Below are positions 1 through 8,007 of a DNA stretch of 37,810 nucleotides, piece by piece. Source of the DNA: Candidatus Helarchaeota archaeon (lineage in GTDB: Archaea > Asgardarchaeota > Lokiarchaeia > Helarchaeales > RDOG01); NCBI GenBank assembly GCA_029838215.1, contig JALGVI010000020.1, positions 1 through 37,810 of the forward strand. Direction: 5' to 3'. The number at the start of each line of letters is the position of its first letter. Positions within the stretch are counted from its first letter, which is position 1. Made by a program: the position numbers and the translations under genes. The notes below the pieces were generated by a model. That model was given only the letters and a program-made list of their open reading frames with translations. It was not told where the DNA came from and did no database searches.

Positions 1-1
1 G

Positions 2-79
2 AACGCCGCAAGGAACATCGCAAGGCGCGGGCAGGACGCATGGGACGAATTCGCCGCCGCCATTGGTGCTTCCACCTGA
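2..79 (+). CDS. tnpB: TnpB (IS200/IS605 OrfB) C-terminal end, 5'-truncated by the window
   Basis: Only the last 25 residues and a TGA stop are present. They open with NAARNIARRG, which matches the conserved end of TnpB proteins just after the third RuvC aspartate (pattern DxNAAxNI); the aspartate itself would lie just outside the window. TnpB is an RNA-guided nuclease encoded by IS200/IS605 elements. The fragment is much richer in G+C than the genes to its right, which suggests recent transfer. The GC-rich structured stretch that follows fits the element's right end. Another frame through the same bases stays open a little longer, but it shows only a run of arginines. Identification rests on one short motif, so it is probable, not certain. 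Confidence 0.6.
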   Translation, partial: NAARNIARRGQDAWDEFAAAIGAST

Positions 80-200
80 CGAAAAACATTAATTATAAAT
101 AAAATCATCATCATCATGGCGCACCCCCAAGGTGCGCGTTTCCGTCTTCTGATGGGACGGAACTCCCTTGGACGAGGACGTGTCTCCCGGCATGTCCATT
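80..200 (+). ncRNA. Probable IS605 right end / omega (guide) RNA scaffold
   Basis: After the TnpB stop a short AT-rich spacer leads into a GC-rich stretch with two hairpins: arms 119-125 and 131-137 (seven perfect pairs, five-base loop), then arms 142-146 and 156-160. In IS200/IS605 elements the omega RNA overlaps the 3' end of tnpB and runs into the right end, where it forms hairpins of this kind. Base composition drops back to the AT-rich background at about 190-200, which is my estimate of the element boundary. The exact boundary and guide segment cannot be fixed without a second copy. Confidence 0.4.
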
Positions 201-292
201 AATGTCCAAGTTTATACCATCAGTTATATAGGATAAAATTATCTAATGCTTAACTTTTTTATATTTTCCACTATGAACGACTTGTTAAGTTT

Positions 293-1111
293 TTATTGCC
301 TCGCGGTTACTTGAAACAGCCAAGTCGAAGCAATGGTGAATACGATTCCCAATATAATTAAAATCGGAAATGTAAACCCGATTGGCCAACTGCTACCCGG
401 TAATAACCAAAATCTTAGTGCATTTGTAGCAATATTTAATGGATTTAACGTATGCATGTTAAATAAAGGCAAGCCGACTATTGCTAGATTATCGGGAAAG
501 ATAACATCGGACGTGAAGAACAATGGCATTGCGATGATGCTCGTGACCAAAAAATATGTTTCAGAATCCCGAAAGAGCGATGAAAGAAGGCTCATGAAAC
601 CTCCAACAAATAAGCTGGCAAAAACGATCGTAACTGAAAGGCCAATGATTGAGATAAAAATCCCTAATGCACCAAGTGGCGTTACGAAAAGCATTGTTCC
701 ACGTTTTACGAAAATTGCCATTAACAATCCCGTAACCAATACACCAATCCCTTGGTAAAAGGCGCGAAATGCTCCCGAAAGCGAGTTTCCAAGAATTATT
801 GCAATTCTAGGGGCAGAAGAAACCAAAATTTCCTCTTGAAATCCAATCTCACGATCATTCACTATGGCAAATGCGGAGAATTGAGAAGCAAAAAATACGC
901 TCATTATCATTACCCCCGCCACTAAATAATCAAACAAGCCCGGGAGAAGTGAATCCAAACCAAAACCAAATGCAATTAAGAGCAAGATGGGCAATCCAAA
1001 CTGTCCCACGAGTATGACCTTGTGTCTAATAATTCGAAGAAGCTGACGTTCTGTTATTGCCCAAACCGATGAAATTAAATGCTTTGTACGGTCTAATAAT
1101 GTTTCTTCCAT
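293..1111 (-). CDS. ABC-2 type transporter permease
   Basis: A 272-residue protein with about six hydrophobic segments and the layout of ABC-2 permeases (DrrB/NodJ/YhhJ type): a cytosolic N-terminus rich in basic residues, a first membrane segment near residues 33-55, and a final one near 245-268. It would form the membrane channel for the ATPase encoded just upstream. The ATG lies four bases after the ATPase stop codon, and a GGAGGAGG-like ribosome-binding site is embedded in the last arginine codons of the ATPase gene, so the two are translationally coupled. Substrate is unknown; relatives export lipids, drugs or polysaccharides. Confidence 0.85.
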   Translation of the reverse strand: MEETLLDRTKHLISSVWAITERQLLRIIRHKVILVGQFGLPILLLIAFGFGLDSLLPGLFDYLVAGVMIMSVFFASQFSAFAIVNDREIGFQEEILVSSAPRIAIILGNSLSGAFRAFYQGIGVLVTGLLMAIFVKRGTMLFVTPLGALGIFISIIGLSVTIVFASLFVGGFMSLLSSLFRDSETYFLVTSIIAMPLFFTSDVIFPDNLAIVGLPLFNMHTLNPLNIATNALRFWLLPGSSWPIGFTFPILIILGIVFTIASTWLFQVTARQ

Positions 1112-1114
1112 TTT

Positions 1115-2164
1115 TTATCGCCTCCTCCTATGTCTGAAGCCGCGTGTCTTTCCGCTTAGTTGTTCGTTCCGCATGCGGATCTTCCAAAGTTCTTCACCAT
1201 GTTCATCTTGATCACGAAGACCACGTCCGGTATGTTCTATGAAAACGTCCTCCAAGGTCGGTTTGTTGATTTGCACGGACTTGAACTTGAGTTTATTCAT
1301 GGTTCCGCGTGAAATGATTTCAGGGATGGCTTCCTCGGCAGGTATCGAAACCATTATTCGGTAAGTATCCGTATTTTCCATTGATGTTTGTTTTATGGGA
1401 ATTATATCCGTAATAAAGTCTAAACCATCACCAATTGCTTCTTTCGTGAGTTCGCCATGGCTCAATTTAACTTCAACATATTCTGAGCCAATTTGTGCCT
1501 TCAACTGCTTGGGATGGTCGATCGCAATTATCTTGCCGTGGTCTATGATCGCCACCTTATTACAAATCTCTGCCTCATCAATGTAATGAGTTGTCATAAA
1601 AATCGTGATTTCCTCTTCCTTGTTAAGCCGTTGGATGTAGTCCCAAATGCGACGGCGATTTTGAGCATCCAAACCGAGTGTCGCTTCGTCTAAAAACAAT
1701 ATTTTGGGATGAAATAATAAACCGCGCGCAATTTCTAATCTCCGTTTCATGCCACCAGAATAATGACGGACGAGATCATCCTTTCGATCAAGCAAATCGA
1801 CTAAATTGAGAATATCTTCTATTCTCTGCTTCCTTCTATCTTTGCTCATGTTGCCAAGTCGTGCAAAAAAACGCAGGTTTTCATAACCGGTTAATAAATC
1901 ATCCAAAACAATTGATTGAAAAACAATCCCAATATATTTTCTAACTTTTGTCGGTTGGGAAAGAACATCGTATCCAAAAACCTTCGCAATGCCACTCGTA
2001 GGTCGAAATAACGTGCAAAGTATCGAGATTGTTGTTGATTTTCCGGCACCGTTAGGACCCAACAAGGAGAAAATTTCACCTTCTTCAACGTCAAAAGTAA
2101 CGTGATCCACGGCAACCAATTGCTTGAACTTTTTAACCAGATCTTTACATTCAATGACTTTCAA
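1115..2164 (-). CDS. ABC transporter ATP-binding protein (DrrA-like)
   Basis: A 349-residue ATPase. Walker A is GPNGAGKST near residues 36-44, the signature is YSGGMKRR near 135-142, and Walker B with the catalytic glutamate is ILFLDEATLGLD near 155-166, followed by the switch histidine in TTHYIDEAE. A C-terminal domain of about 110 residues after the ATPase core is typical of the DrrA/CcmA-like exporter group. The C-terminus ends in a run of arginines whose codons double as the ribosome-binding site of the permease. The start is a TTG; no closer ATG is in frame. First gene of a two-gene operon. Confidence 0.88.
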   Translation of the reverse strand: MKVIECKDLVKKFKQLVAVDHVTFDVEEGEIFSLLGPNGAGKSTTISILCTLFRPTSGIAKVFGYDVLSQPTKVRKYIGIVFQSIVLDDLLTGYENLRFFARLGNMSKDRRKQRIEDILNLVDLLDRKDDLVRHYSGGMKRRLEIARGLLFHPKILFLDEATLGLDAQNRRRIWDYIQRLNKEEEITIFMTTHYIDEAEICNKVAIIDHGKIIAIDHPKQLKAQIGSEYVEVKLSHGELTKEAIGDGLDFITDIIPIKQTSMENTDTYRIMVSIPAEEAIPEIISRGTMNKLKFKSVQINKPTLEDVFIEHTGRGLRDQDEHGEELWKIRMRNEQLSGKTRGFRHRRRR

Positions 2165-2312
2165 TTTTAATTCATCTTTGTTTTATTTTGTTGATTTCCA
2201 ACTGATGATTAACCTGAATTTCAATTTAAAAAATAATTTTTACGAGTTTCTGATTCCTGAAGAAAACGTAACAAACCTGACTTATTAATCATTATATTCT
2301 GGAATTGATAAT

Positions 2313-3371
2313 CTATGAATGACATCGTTCCTTAAGCATAATTGCACCTTGAGGACATCCATATTTTGGTGATGCACACATTCCACAACCAAAGCATCGG
2401 TTGGGATTTACCTTGGCTTTCCAGTTTCCCGTGTGTTGTTTTCTAATCTCATACCATGACGGCGGGTCCTTACGAATCTGTAGTCCCCAACCATTACGAT
2501 GTTCGGAATAATCATAAAATTTCAGTTTTATGACTTCTTTGTCTTCTTTTAACGGATCAACAATAGTTCCATCATCGTTCATCTTTAAAATGGCTCTAAA
2601 ACGGCATCGTTCGTTAATGCATTTAAAACAACCAATACACTTGTCGGGATCAATTTCCGCCACGAATGTGGTTTGTTGAATTATAGGTGTGGCAAATTGC
2701 CGAAATTCACGAAAACTTATGCAGCAACAATCACAACAGCAACAGATGTGATATACATTATCTTTATTTGGGTATGTCAAGGCCATCTTAATGAGCGCAT
2801 GCTTATCGGTCAAGTCCAACCAGTCTTCGAGTTCTTCTCTTGAAAGCCTTGAATAATTGGAATTATTTTCCAATGATTTTGAAACGTCCTGTGCCCAGCC
2901 AATCGTAAGGCAAGTCATTAATGGATTATCGCAATGCTTTATGATCTGACGGCAGAAGCACGGACCGATAAAAACTGCGGGAAACATCTCAACCAACTGT
3001 TCTATCGCCGCCTTATCGATGAGGACATTTTGGACATTCATTTTATGCTCAATTCTGATGGTCTTTCCTGTTTCTGGGCGTAAAGAAGGATGAATTGCCC
3101 CTAAATGCGGCACGGGACGAAACTTCCATCGCTTTGCTATTCCTCTCATGAAATATTTTTCAAGCTTCGGATGAATTTTTCCGAGTAAAAAAGCGATGCA
3201 GATGATGGGAATTTCCAATAATCGACCATAAAACAAGCTCCTCAGTTGGTTGCCGCTCATTGGAACTCTTGCACGATGAAAAGTATTGATTGCCAGATTA
3301 TACCAAGCCGGATTTTCAGGATCCGTTCTTTTTTGCCTGAAGAATCCCTTTGTCTTGCCTTTCTGAACCAA
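2313..3371 (-). CDS. Cysteine-rich 4Fe-4S protein with a seven-cysteine motif
   Basis: A 352-residue protein with three cysteine regions. CFCR near 138-141 and further Cys at 147 and 154 come first. Next is an unusual HICCCCDCCC string at 208-217. The C-terminal third holds two ferredoxin-type 4Fe-4S motifs, Cys245/248/251/256 and Cys326/329/332/339. No signal peptide is evident; a weak hydrophobic stretch lies near 53-64. It is probably an electron-transfer or redox-enzyme component; I do not recognise a characterised family. The TTG start at 3371 gives a basic N-terminal leader; the internal Met at residue 38 is an alternative. It stands alone, divergent from uvrB. Confidence 0.75.
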   Translation of the reverse strand: MVQKGKTKGFFRQKRTDPENPAWYNLAINTFHRARVPMSGNQLRSLFYGRLLEIPIICIAFLLGKIHPKLEKYFMRGIAKRWKFRPVPHLGAIHPSLRPETGKTIRIEHKMNVQNVLIDKAAIEQLVEMFPAVFIGPCFCRQIIKHCDNPLMTCLTIGWAQDVSKSLENNSNYSRLSREELEDWLDLTDKHALIKMALTYPNKDNVYHICCCCDCCCISFREFRQFATPIIQQTTFVAEIDPDKCIGCFKCINERCRFRAILKMNDDGTIVDPLKEDKEVIKLKFYDYSEHRNGWGLQIRKDPPSWYEIRKQHTGNWKAKVNPNRCFGCGMCASPKYGCPQGAIMLKERCHS

Positions 3372-3449
3372 TTAGACGACCTCAGAGATCTTTTTATTGA
3401 TCATACTTTAAGGAGAAATAATTTAAGATTATTATCTATTCCTGAGTAA

Positions 3450-3457
3450 TTTATATC
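3450..3457 (+). promoter_or_regulatory. TATA box of uvrB
   Basis: TTTATATC lies about 20 bases before the TTG start of uvrB. This spacing would place the transcription start at or next to the start codon, giving a leaderless mRNA. No Shine-Dalgarno-like sequence is visible. Confidence 0.4.
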
Positions 3458-3472
3458 CCATTTCATAAATTA

Positions 3473-5500
3473 TTGAAAATAAAAAGAGATGAAATATTGC
3501 CTAAATTTAAGCTCCGTGCAGATTATTCCCCAACAGGTGATCAACCAGATGCCATCAAGCAATTAGTCAATGGATTAAATAAGGGATACAAGTATCAAAC
3601 ATTATTAGGTGTTACAGGATCAGGCAAAACCTTCACAATGGCTAACATAATTGAGAAAGTACAACGTCCCATACTTGTTTTGAGTCATAATAAAACTTTG
3701 GCAGCTCAATTGTGGCGGGAATTCAAGGAATATTTTCCTGAAAATGCAGTCGAATATTTTGTCTCATATTATGATTATTATCAACCGGAAGCATACATGC
3801 CACGAACTGACACTTACATCGCAAAAGAAACTTCAATCAATGCTGAAATAGAAAAATTGCGGCAATCAGCCACGGTAAGTCTCATGAGTCGAAGGGATGT
3901 CATAGTTGTGGCTTCCGTTAGTTGCATATACGGATTGGGATCTCCATCGTATTACAAACGCATGATGGTCTTGCTTAAAAAAGGCCAGGTAATTAATCGA
4001 AAAGTGCTTTTCAAAAGTCTCGTGGATATTCAATATGAACGAAATGACATGGGATTTGACAGAGGAAAGTTTCGCGTGAGAGGCGACACCATTGATATTT
4101 TTCCCACGTATTATGGGGATAATGTCATCCGAATTGAGATGTTTGGAAACGAAATTGAAAATATTAGCGAAATTGATTTTTTAAAGGGTGAAATTATTCA
4201 AGACTTGCCTCAAATCGCCATTTTTCCCGCACGGCATTATGTAGTTCCTGAAGACATGATTCAAAAAGCCATTAAGAACATTAGGACGGAGCTTGATGAA
4301 CGTCTGGCAGAATTGAAAGCACAAAATAAACTTATCGAACATCAGCGTTTAGAAGAACGCGTGAACTTTGACATTGAGATGCTCGAAAATATGGGGTATT
4401 GCACGGGAATTGAAAATTATTCTCGGTTCTTTGATGATCGTGTTCCTGGTGATCCACCCTTCACTCTTTTGGACTATTTTCCTGAAGATTTTATCTTGTT
4501 CATCGATGAAAGTCATGAAACCATACCACAAGTCCGAGGGATGTACTGGGGAGATAAGAGCCGTAAAGATAATTTAATAGATTACGGATTTCGCTTACCA
4601 GCCGCACGTGACAATAGACCGCTAACGTTCGAAGAGTTCGAAGAACGATTAAACCAGGTGATATTTGTCTCTGCAACACCTGCAGAATACGAACTCGAGC
4701 ATAGTACGCAAGTCGCAGAACTCATCGTCCGCCCTACGGGGTTGCTAGAACCCGAGATAATAATGCGACCCATAAAAGGACAAATCGATGATACCATTGC
4801 TGAAGCTAATAAACGAGTTCAGAAAAATGAACGTGTCTTGATCACGACCCTTACTAAAAGAATGGCAGAAGAACTCACGAATTATCTTCAAGACCTCGAA
4901 ATAAATGCCCGTTACCTCCATTCCGAAATTGGAACAATCGAGAGAATGCAGATATTGCGCGAATTGCGGTTAGGGACACAAAATGATGGTTTCGACGTGT
5001 TGGTCGGGATCAACCTACTCCGAGAAGGGTTGGATCTCCCAGAAGTCTCTCTAGTATGCATTTTGGATGCTGACAAAGTCGGTTTCCTACGATCCGAAAT
5101 GGCTTTAATTCAAACTGCGGGCAGGGCTTCCAGAAATCTCAATGGTCAAGTCATAATGTATGCAGATAAAATGACGGACGCACTCACGAAAGCCATAAAC
5201 GAAATCTCCCGACGACGAAATAAACAAATTGCCTACAATAAAAAGCACGGGATCAAACCCCGTACAATTATTAAGCCCATTCAAGATGCACTCCCCATTA
5301 CAATGAAAGAAATTGACAAAACATTCGAAATCGCAGCCGAAGACATGGAAATGGTCATGCACGTTCTGGAAAAACAAATGAAAGAAGCCGCGGATAATTT
5401 AGAATTTGAGAAAGCCGCACTCCTGCGTGACCGAATTTTCGACCTAAAAAGCCAAATGAATCCAAAACGAAAGAAGAAAAAAAGAAAAAAAAATATGTAG
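3473..5500 (+). CDS. uvrB: Excinuclease ABC subunit B
   Basis: A 675-residue protein, the normal UvrB length. Near the N-terminus comes the family sequence [11 protein letters not shown], then Walker A GVTGSGKT at 46-53 and the beta-hairpin region [10 protein letters not shown] at 99-108. The helicase motif SATPAEYE and the arginine-rich motif VI region (QTAGRASRN) follow, and a C-terminal UVR motif ([13 protein letters not shown]) is present, which contacts UvrC. UvrB is the damage-verifying helicase of nucleotide excision repair. The protein ends in a strongly basic lysine/arginine tail. The start is TTG, supported by the TATA box just upstream. uvrA lies 2.5 kb downstream on the same strand; uvrC is not in the window. 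UvrABC in archaea is generally regarded as acquired from bacteria. Confidence 0.97.
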   Translation: MKIKRDEILPKFKLRADYSPTGDQPDAIKQLVNGLNKGYKYQTLLGVTGSGKTFTMANIIEKVQRPILVLSHNKTLAAQLWREFKEYFPENAVEYFVSYYDYYQPEAYMPRTDTYIAKETSINAEIEKLRQSATVSLMSRRDVIVVASVSCIYGLGSPSYYKRMMVLLKKGQVINRKVLFKSLVDIQYERNDMGFDRGKFRVRGDTIDIFPTYYGDNVIRIEMFGNEIENISEIDFLKGEIIQDLPQIAIFPARHYVVPEDMIQKAIKNIRTELDERLAELKAQNKLIEHQRLEERVNFDIEMLENMGYCTGIENYSRFFDDRVPGDPPFTLLDYFPEDFILFIDESHETIPQVRGMYWGDKSRKDNLIDYGFRLPAARDNRPLTFEEFEERLNQVIFVSATPAEYELEHSTQVAELIVRPTGLLEPEIIMRPIKGQIDDTIAEANKRVQKNERVLITTLTKRMAEELTNYLQDLEINARYLHSEIGTIERMQILRELRLGTQNDGFDVLVGINLLREGLDLPEVSLVCILDADKVGFLRSEMALIQTAGRASRNLNGQVIMYADKMTDALTKAINEISRRRNKQIAYNKKHGIKPRTIIKPIQDALPITMKEIDKTFEIAAEDMEMVMHVLEKQMKEAADNLEFEKAALLRDRIFDLKSQMNPKRKKKKRKKNM

Positions 5501-5512
5501 GCTCACGATTAA

Positions 5513-6019
5513 TTAAATAAAATACTGCTGGTGGTCAATACGTATTCGATCATATGCCACCTGATCAAGAACTCCCCTTTCATTTTTGTAATTCTTTATG
5601 AGTAAGTCTAAAAGTGTTAAGATTTCATCTCCCGTATTTCCTCTCAACTCACTTAGAAAAATCTCAAATGAATGATCGGCATAAGCAAGCCGAGTGCTCA
5701 CTAGAATATGAGCAAGAACATGACATTCGTAATCAATTAGTTGTTCTAATGGGAGTGTCTCATCTTCAGGTAAAGATTTCGAGATGACTTGATCGTAGAG
5801 TTCTTCATATCGGTGTTTAATATGTTTACCAAAACCCATTTCTAATAAAATGTTGATCATTCGCACGTTAGAACCGCTTTTAAACGTTTTCTGATCTCTT
5901 GATTCAAGAGACTTAATGATCTTTGTGATATATTCGTCGAACAGCTTGATAAATTTTGATCTCACTTCATGTATTTGCAAAAATGCAGAGATCATTTCTG
6001 TATCTGTAAGTTTCATCAT
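5513..6019 (-). CDS. Hypothetical alpha-helical protein
   Basis: A 168-residue acidic, mostly helical protein with no membrane segment, signal peptide or metal motif. I recognise no family. It starts with two consecutive ATG codons. It ends convergently 12 bases from the uvrB stop and lies downstream of the corrinoid/methyltransferase pair on the same strand, with a 120-base AT-rich gap, so it is probably a separate transcript. The length, the start codon and lysine/glutamate codon use like its neighbours support a real gene. Confidence 0.6.
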   Translation of the reverse strand: MMKLTDTEMISAFLQIHEVRSKFIKLFDEYITKIIKSLESRDQKTFKSGSNVRMINILLEMGFGKHIKHRYEELYDQVISKSLPEDETLPLEQLIDYECHVLAHILVSTRLAYADHSFEIFLSELRGNTGDEILTLLDLLIKNYKNERGVLDQVAYDRIRIDHQQYFI

Positions 6020-6139
6020 TAAAACCTCAAAAATTCACCATTAAATTCAAACAAAAAGAAGATCCTGCATGTATTGAAGAGATCATTAATAATAAGATTT
6101 CTTGAGACAGGAAAAAAAATGAAAGGAAAGTGATTTAAC

Positions 6140-7198
6140 TCAAAAATTCAACGGGAAACGTCCAAACTTCTTTCCAGCATTAATTAAAGCCCAAATGTTT
6201 GCACTGGGAGTTCCCACGGCAATATCGCAAGCAGTACTCAGGCAAAAACGACCACCATCACCTGCTTGCTTGATACATTCGAGTGCCTCCTTCTCTACGT
6301 CTGATGGCTTCCCTCGTAATAACGTCGTCGTCGAAACGTTACCCAACGTGATGATCATTTTCTTGGAAAATACTTCCTTTGCCTTTTTCAAGGAAACATC
6401 ATCAACACTCATTATTAAAAGACCCCGAAGTCGAGCCAAGTCCTTCAAAATCCCATCGACATCACCACAGATGTGGAGTAGAATGCCTATTGTGTTGACT
6501 TTCCGAATGATTTTTTTCAAGTACGGGAATGCGAATTCGCGGAAAAATTCGGGCGAAATGCAGGAACATGACGCCGTTGGTTCGGCAATGCCAACCCCTA
6601 GTAAACCCTGCTCTATCTGGGCATTTAAAAATTCAATTATGGTATCGGTGATGATTCCCAAAGCCTCGTGCACGACATCAGGTTGCCGTATCATTGCACG
6701 CATTAGATTCTCCATCCCAAAAACGCTTCCCGCAGCAGTAATTGGACCTTCAGAACCACCTGAATAAAGAATGTTCTTTACGTTAGCATATTTTTCAGCA
6801 AAGTACTTACCTGCTTGTATTACAACCGGCATTCTACCTGCAGAATGTGGATCCAAGACTTCAAGTTTCGTAACGTCATCGAGCGTCTTTAAAAACTCTT
6901 CCTCAAACATTGGAATCGTGGCTTGTTCGTAAGTCAACTTTGTACCAAAGGCTTCACCAACGACATTCAAATCGCATAAGGATATGGCGAATGGAAGGTC
7001 GAACTTATTTCGCACGAAAATTTGAGCCTTTGCCAAATTCTTCGGGTCTTTCATTATTTGTGGGGCGGGTATTCCACTGGTCTTATGATACTCGTTGATG
7101 GCATATCCCAAACTGATGGGAAAACTTGGAATTCGTCCTCCATCCTTTCCCAAAAGACCATTCAATAATTCCTGATCTTCGAAAATTTCGTGAATCAC
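6140..7198 (-). CDS. Uroporphyrinogen decarboxylase-family methyltransferase (MtaA/MtbA-like)
   Basis: A 352-residue protein of the UroD/MtaA fold. The zinc-site pattern of methylcobamide:thiol methyltransferases is present: His242-x-Cys244 in LHICGD and Cys324 in STACDIAVGTP, as in MtaA, so it is more likely a methyltransferase than a haem-pathway decarboxylase. It would move a methyl group between a corrinoid protein and a thiol or pterin acceptor. The GTG start overlaps the TGA stop of the upstream corrinoid protein (GTGA), indicating coupled translation of the partner. No mcr or substrate-specific MtxB gene is in the window, so the acceptor is open. Confidence 0.82.
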   Translation of the reverse strand: MIHEIFEDQELLNGLLGKDGGRIPSFPISLGYAINEYHKTSGIPAPQIMKDPKNLAKAQIFVRNKFDLPFAISLCDLNVVGEAFGTKLTYEQATIPMFEEEFLKTLDDVTKLEVLDPHSAGRMPVVIQAGKYFAEKYANVKNILYSGGSEGPITAAGSVFGMENLMRAMIRQPDVVHEALGIITDTIIEFLNAQIEQGLLGVGIAEPTASCSCISPEFFREFAFPYLKKIIRKVNTIGILLHICGDVDGILKDLARLRGLLIMSVDDVSLKKAKEVFSKKMIITLGNVSTTTLLRGKPSDVEKEALECIKQAGDGGRFCLSTACDIAVGTPSANIWALINAGKKFGRFPLNF

Positions 7199-7848
7199 GT
7201 GGAACTTCCTCCAAAATATTCGTCCAGTAACCGTTGAGCCATGTTCGCATCCTTTGCATAAAAATCAGCACCAATCTCTTCTCGGAATTTGTCATCAACA
7301 GCGGCTCCACCGATTATAATTTTTAGTTTATCTCGAAGTCCTGCATCGTTTAATTTTTTCATTACATCTTTCATGCTCTCTAAAGTGGGTGTCATCATGG
7401 TGGACATCGCCAGAACATTAGCATTATTCTCCTTAATCGTGTTGATAAATGTTTCAGCTTTAACGTTTCTTCCGCAATCAACACACTTGTAACCGCTAGC
7501 TTCGAGAAAATATCGAGTAATGGTCTTTCCAATTTCATGAATATCTCCATGCACGGTACCTATTACTACCGTTGCTTTGTATGAAATGTCGCCTTCTTTT
7601 AATTTTTCTTGAAGAATTTCCATTCCCACGCGGCATGCATCAGCAGAAATTATAATTTCCGGCAGGAAATATTCCTTGCTTTCATATTTCTCTCCAACAA
7701 TCTGCATTCCTTTTGCCAAACCTTCAAGTATCGCTTTTTTTGGCGGGATATTTTCTTTAATAGCTTTATTTGAAAGCTCGATTACCGATTCTTCATTTCC
7801 TTCTATAACAGCATTTCGTAGACCGTGAATAACATCCAAAAATACCAC
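7195..7848 (-). CDS. Corrinoid (B12-binding) methyl-carrier protein, MtaC/MtbC-like
   Basis: A 217-residue protein with the two-domain layout of methyltransferase corrinoid proteins: a helical cap (about 1-85) and a Rossmann-like B12 domain (about 90-215). The cobalamin signature is GDIHEIGK at 101-108, with His104 the expected lower axial ligand. It would carry the methyl group handled by the downstream MtaA-like enzyme, with which it overlaps by four bases. The longest reading starts at a GTG (7848). However, a purine-rich AGGTGG lies just before a TTG at codon 4 (7839), which may be the true start. The substrate-specific methylase is not nearby. Confidence 0.88.
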   Translation of the reverse strand: MVFLDVIHGLRNAVIEGNEESVIELSNKAIKENIPPKKAILEGLAKGMQIVGEKYESKEYFLPEIIISADACRVGMEILQEKLKEGDISYKATVVIGTVHGDIHEIGKTITRYFLEASGYKCVDCGRNVKAETFINTIKENNANVLAMSTMMTPTLESMKDVMKKLNDAGLRDKLKIIIGGAAVDDKFREEIGADFYAKDANMAQRLLDEYFGGSST

Positions 7849-8007
7849 CTAGTTTTTTATTAATTCATTAAAGATTATAAATTGACCTAAAAACACCCCA
7901 TTTTAATCAATTAATGATTTTTCGATTTTTTCATGTCGTCAGTAATATTTTTTAAACAAATTTCTAATCTAACGGCAGGAAATCCAAACCGGTTCAGTGA
8001 TTCTTGA

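Noticed and set aside
1..105. Alternative frame through the GC-rich left end
   Set aside because: It yields an arginine-rich string with no motif, whereas the chosen frame has the TnpB NAAxNI end.
333..758. 141-codon open frame on the plus strand
   Set aside because: It lies antisense within the ABC permease gene, which has clear membrane segments and an operon partner.
6195..6767. 190-codon open frame on the plus strand
   Set aside because: Antisense to the UroD/MtaA-family gene, whose motifs and overlap with the corrinoid gene show the real coding frame.
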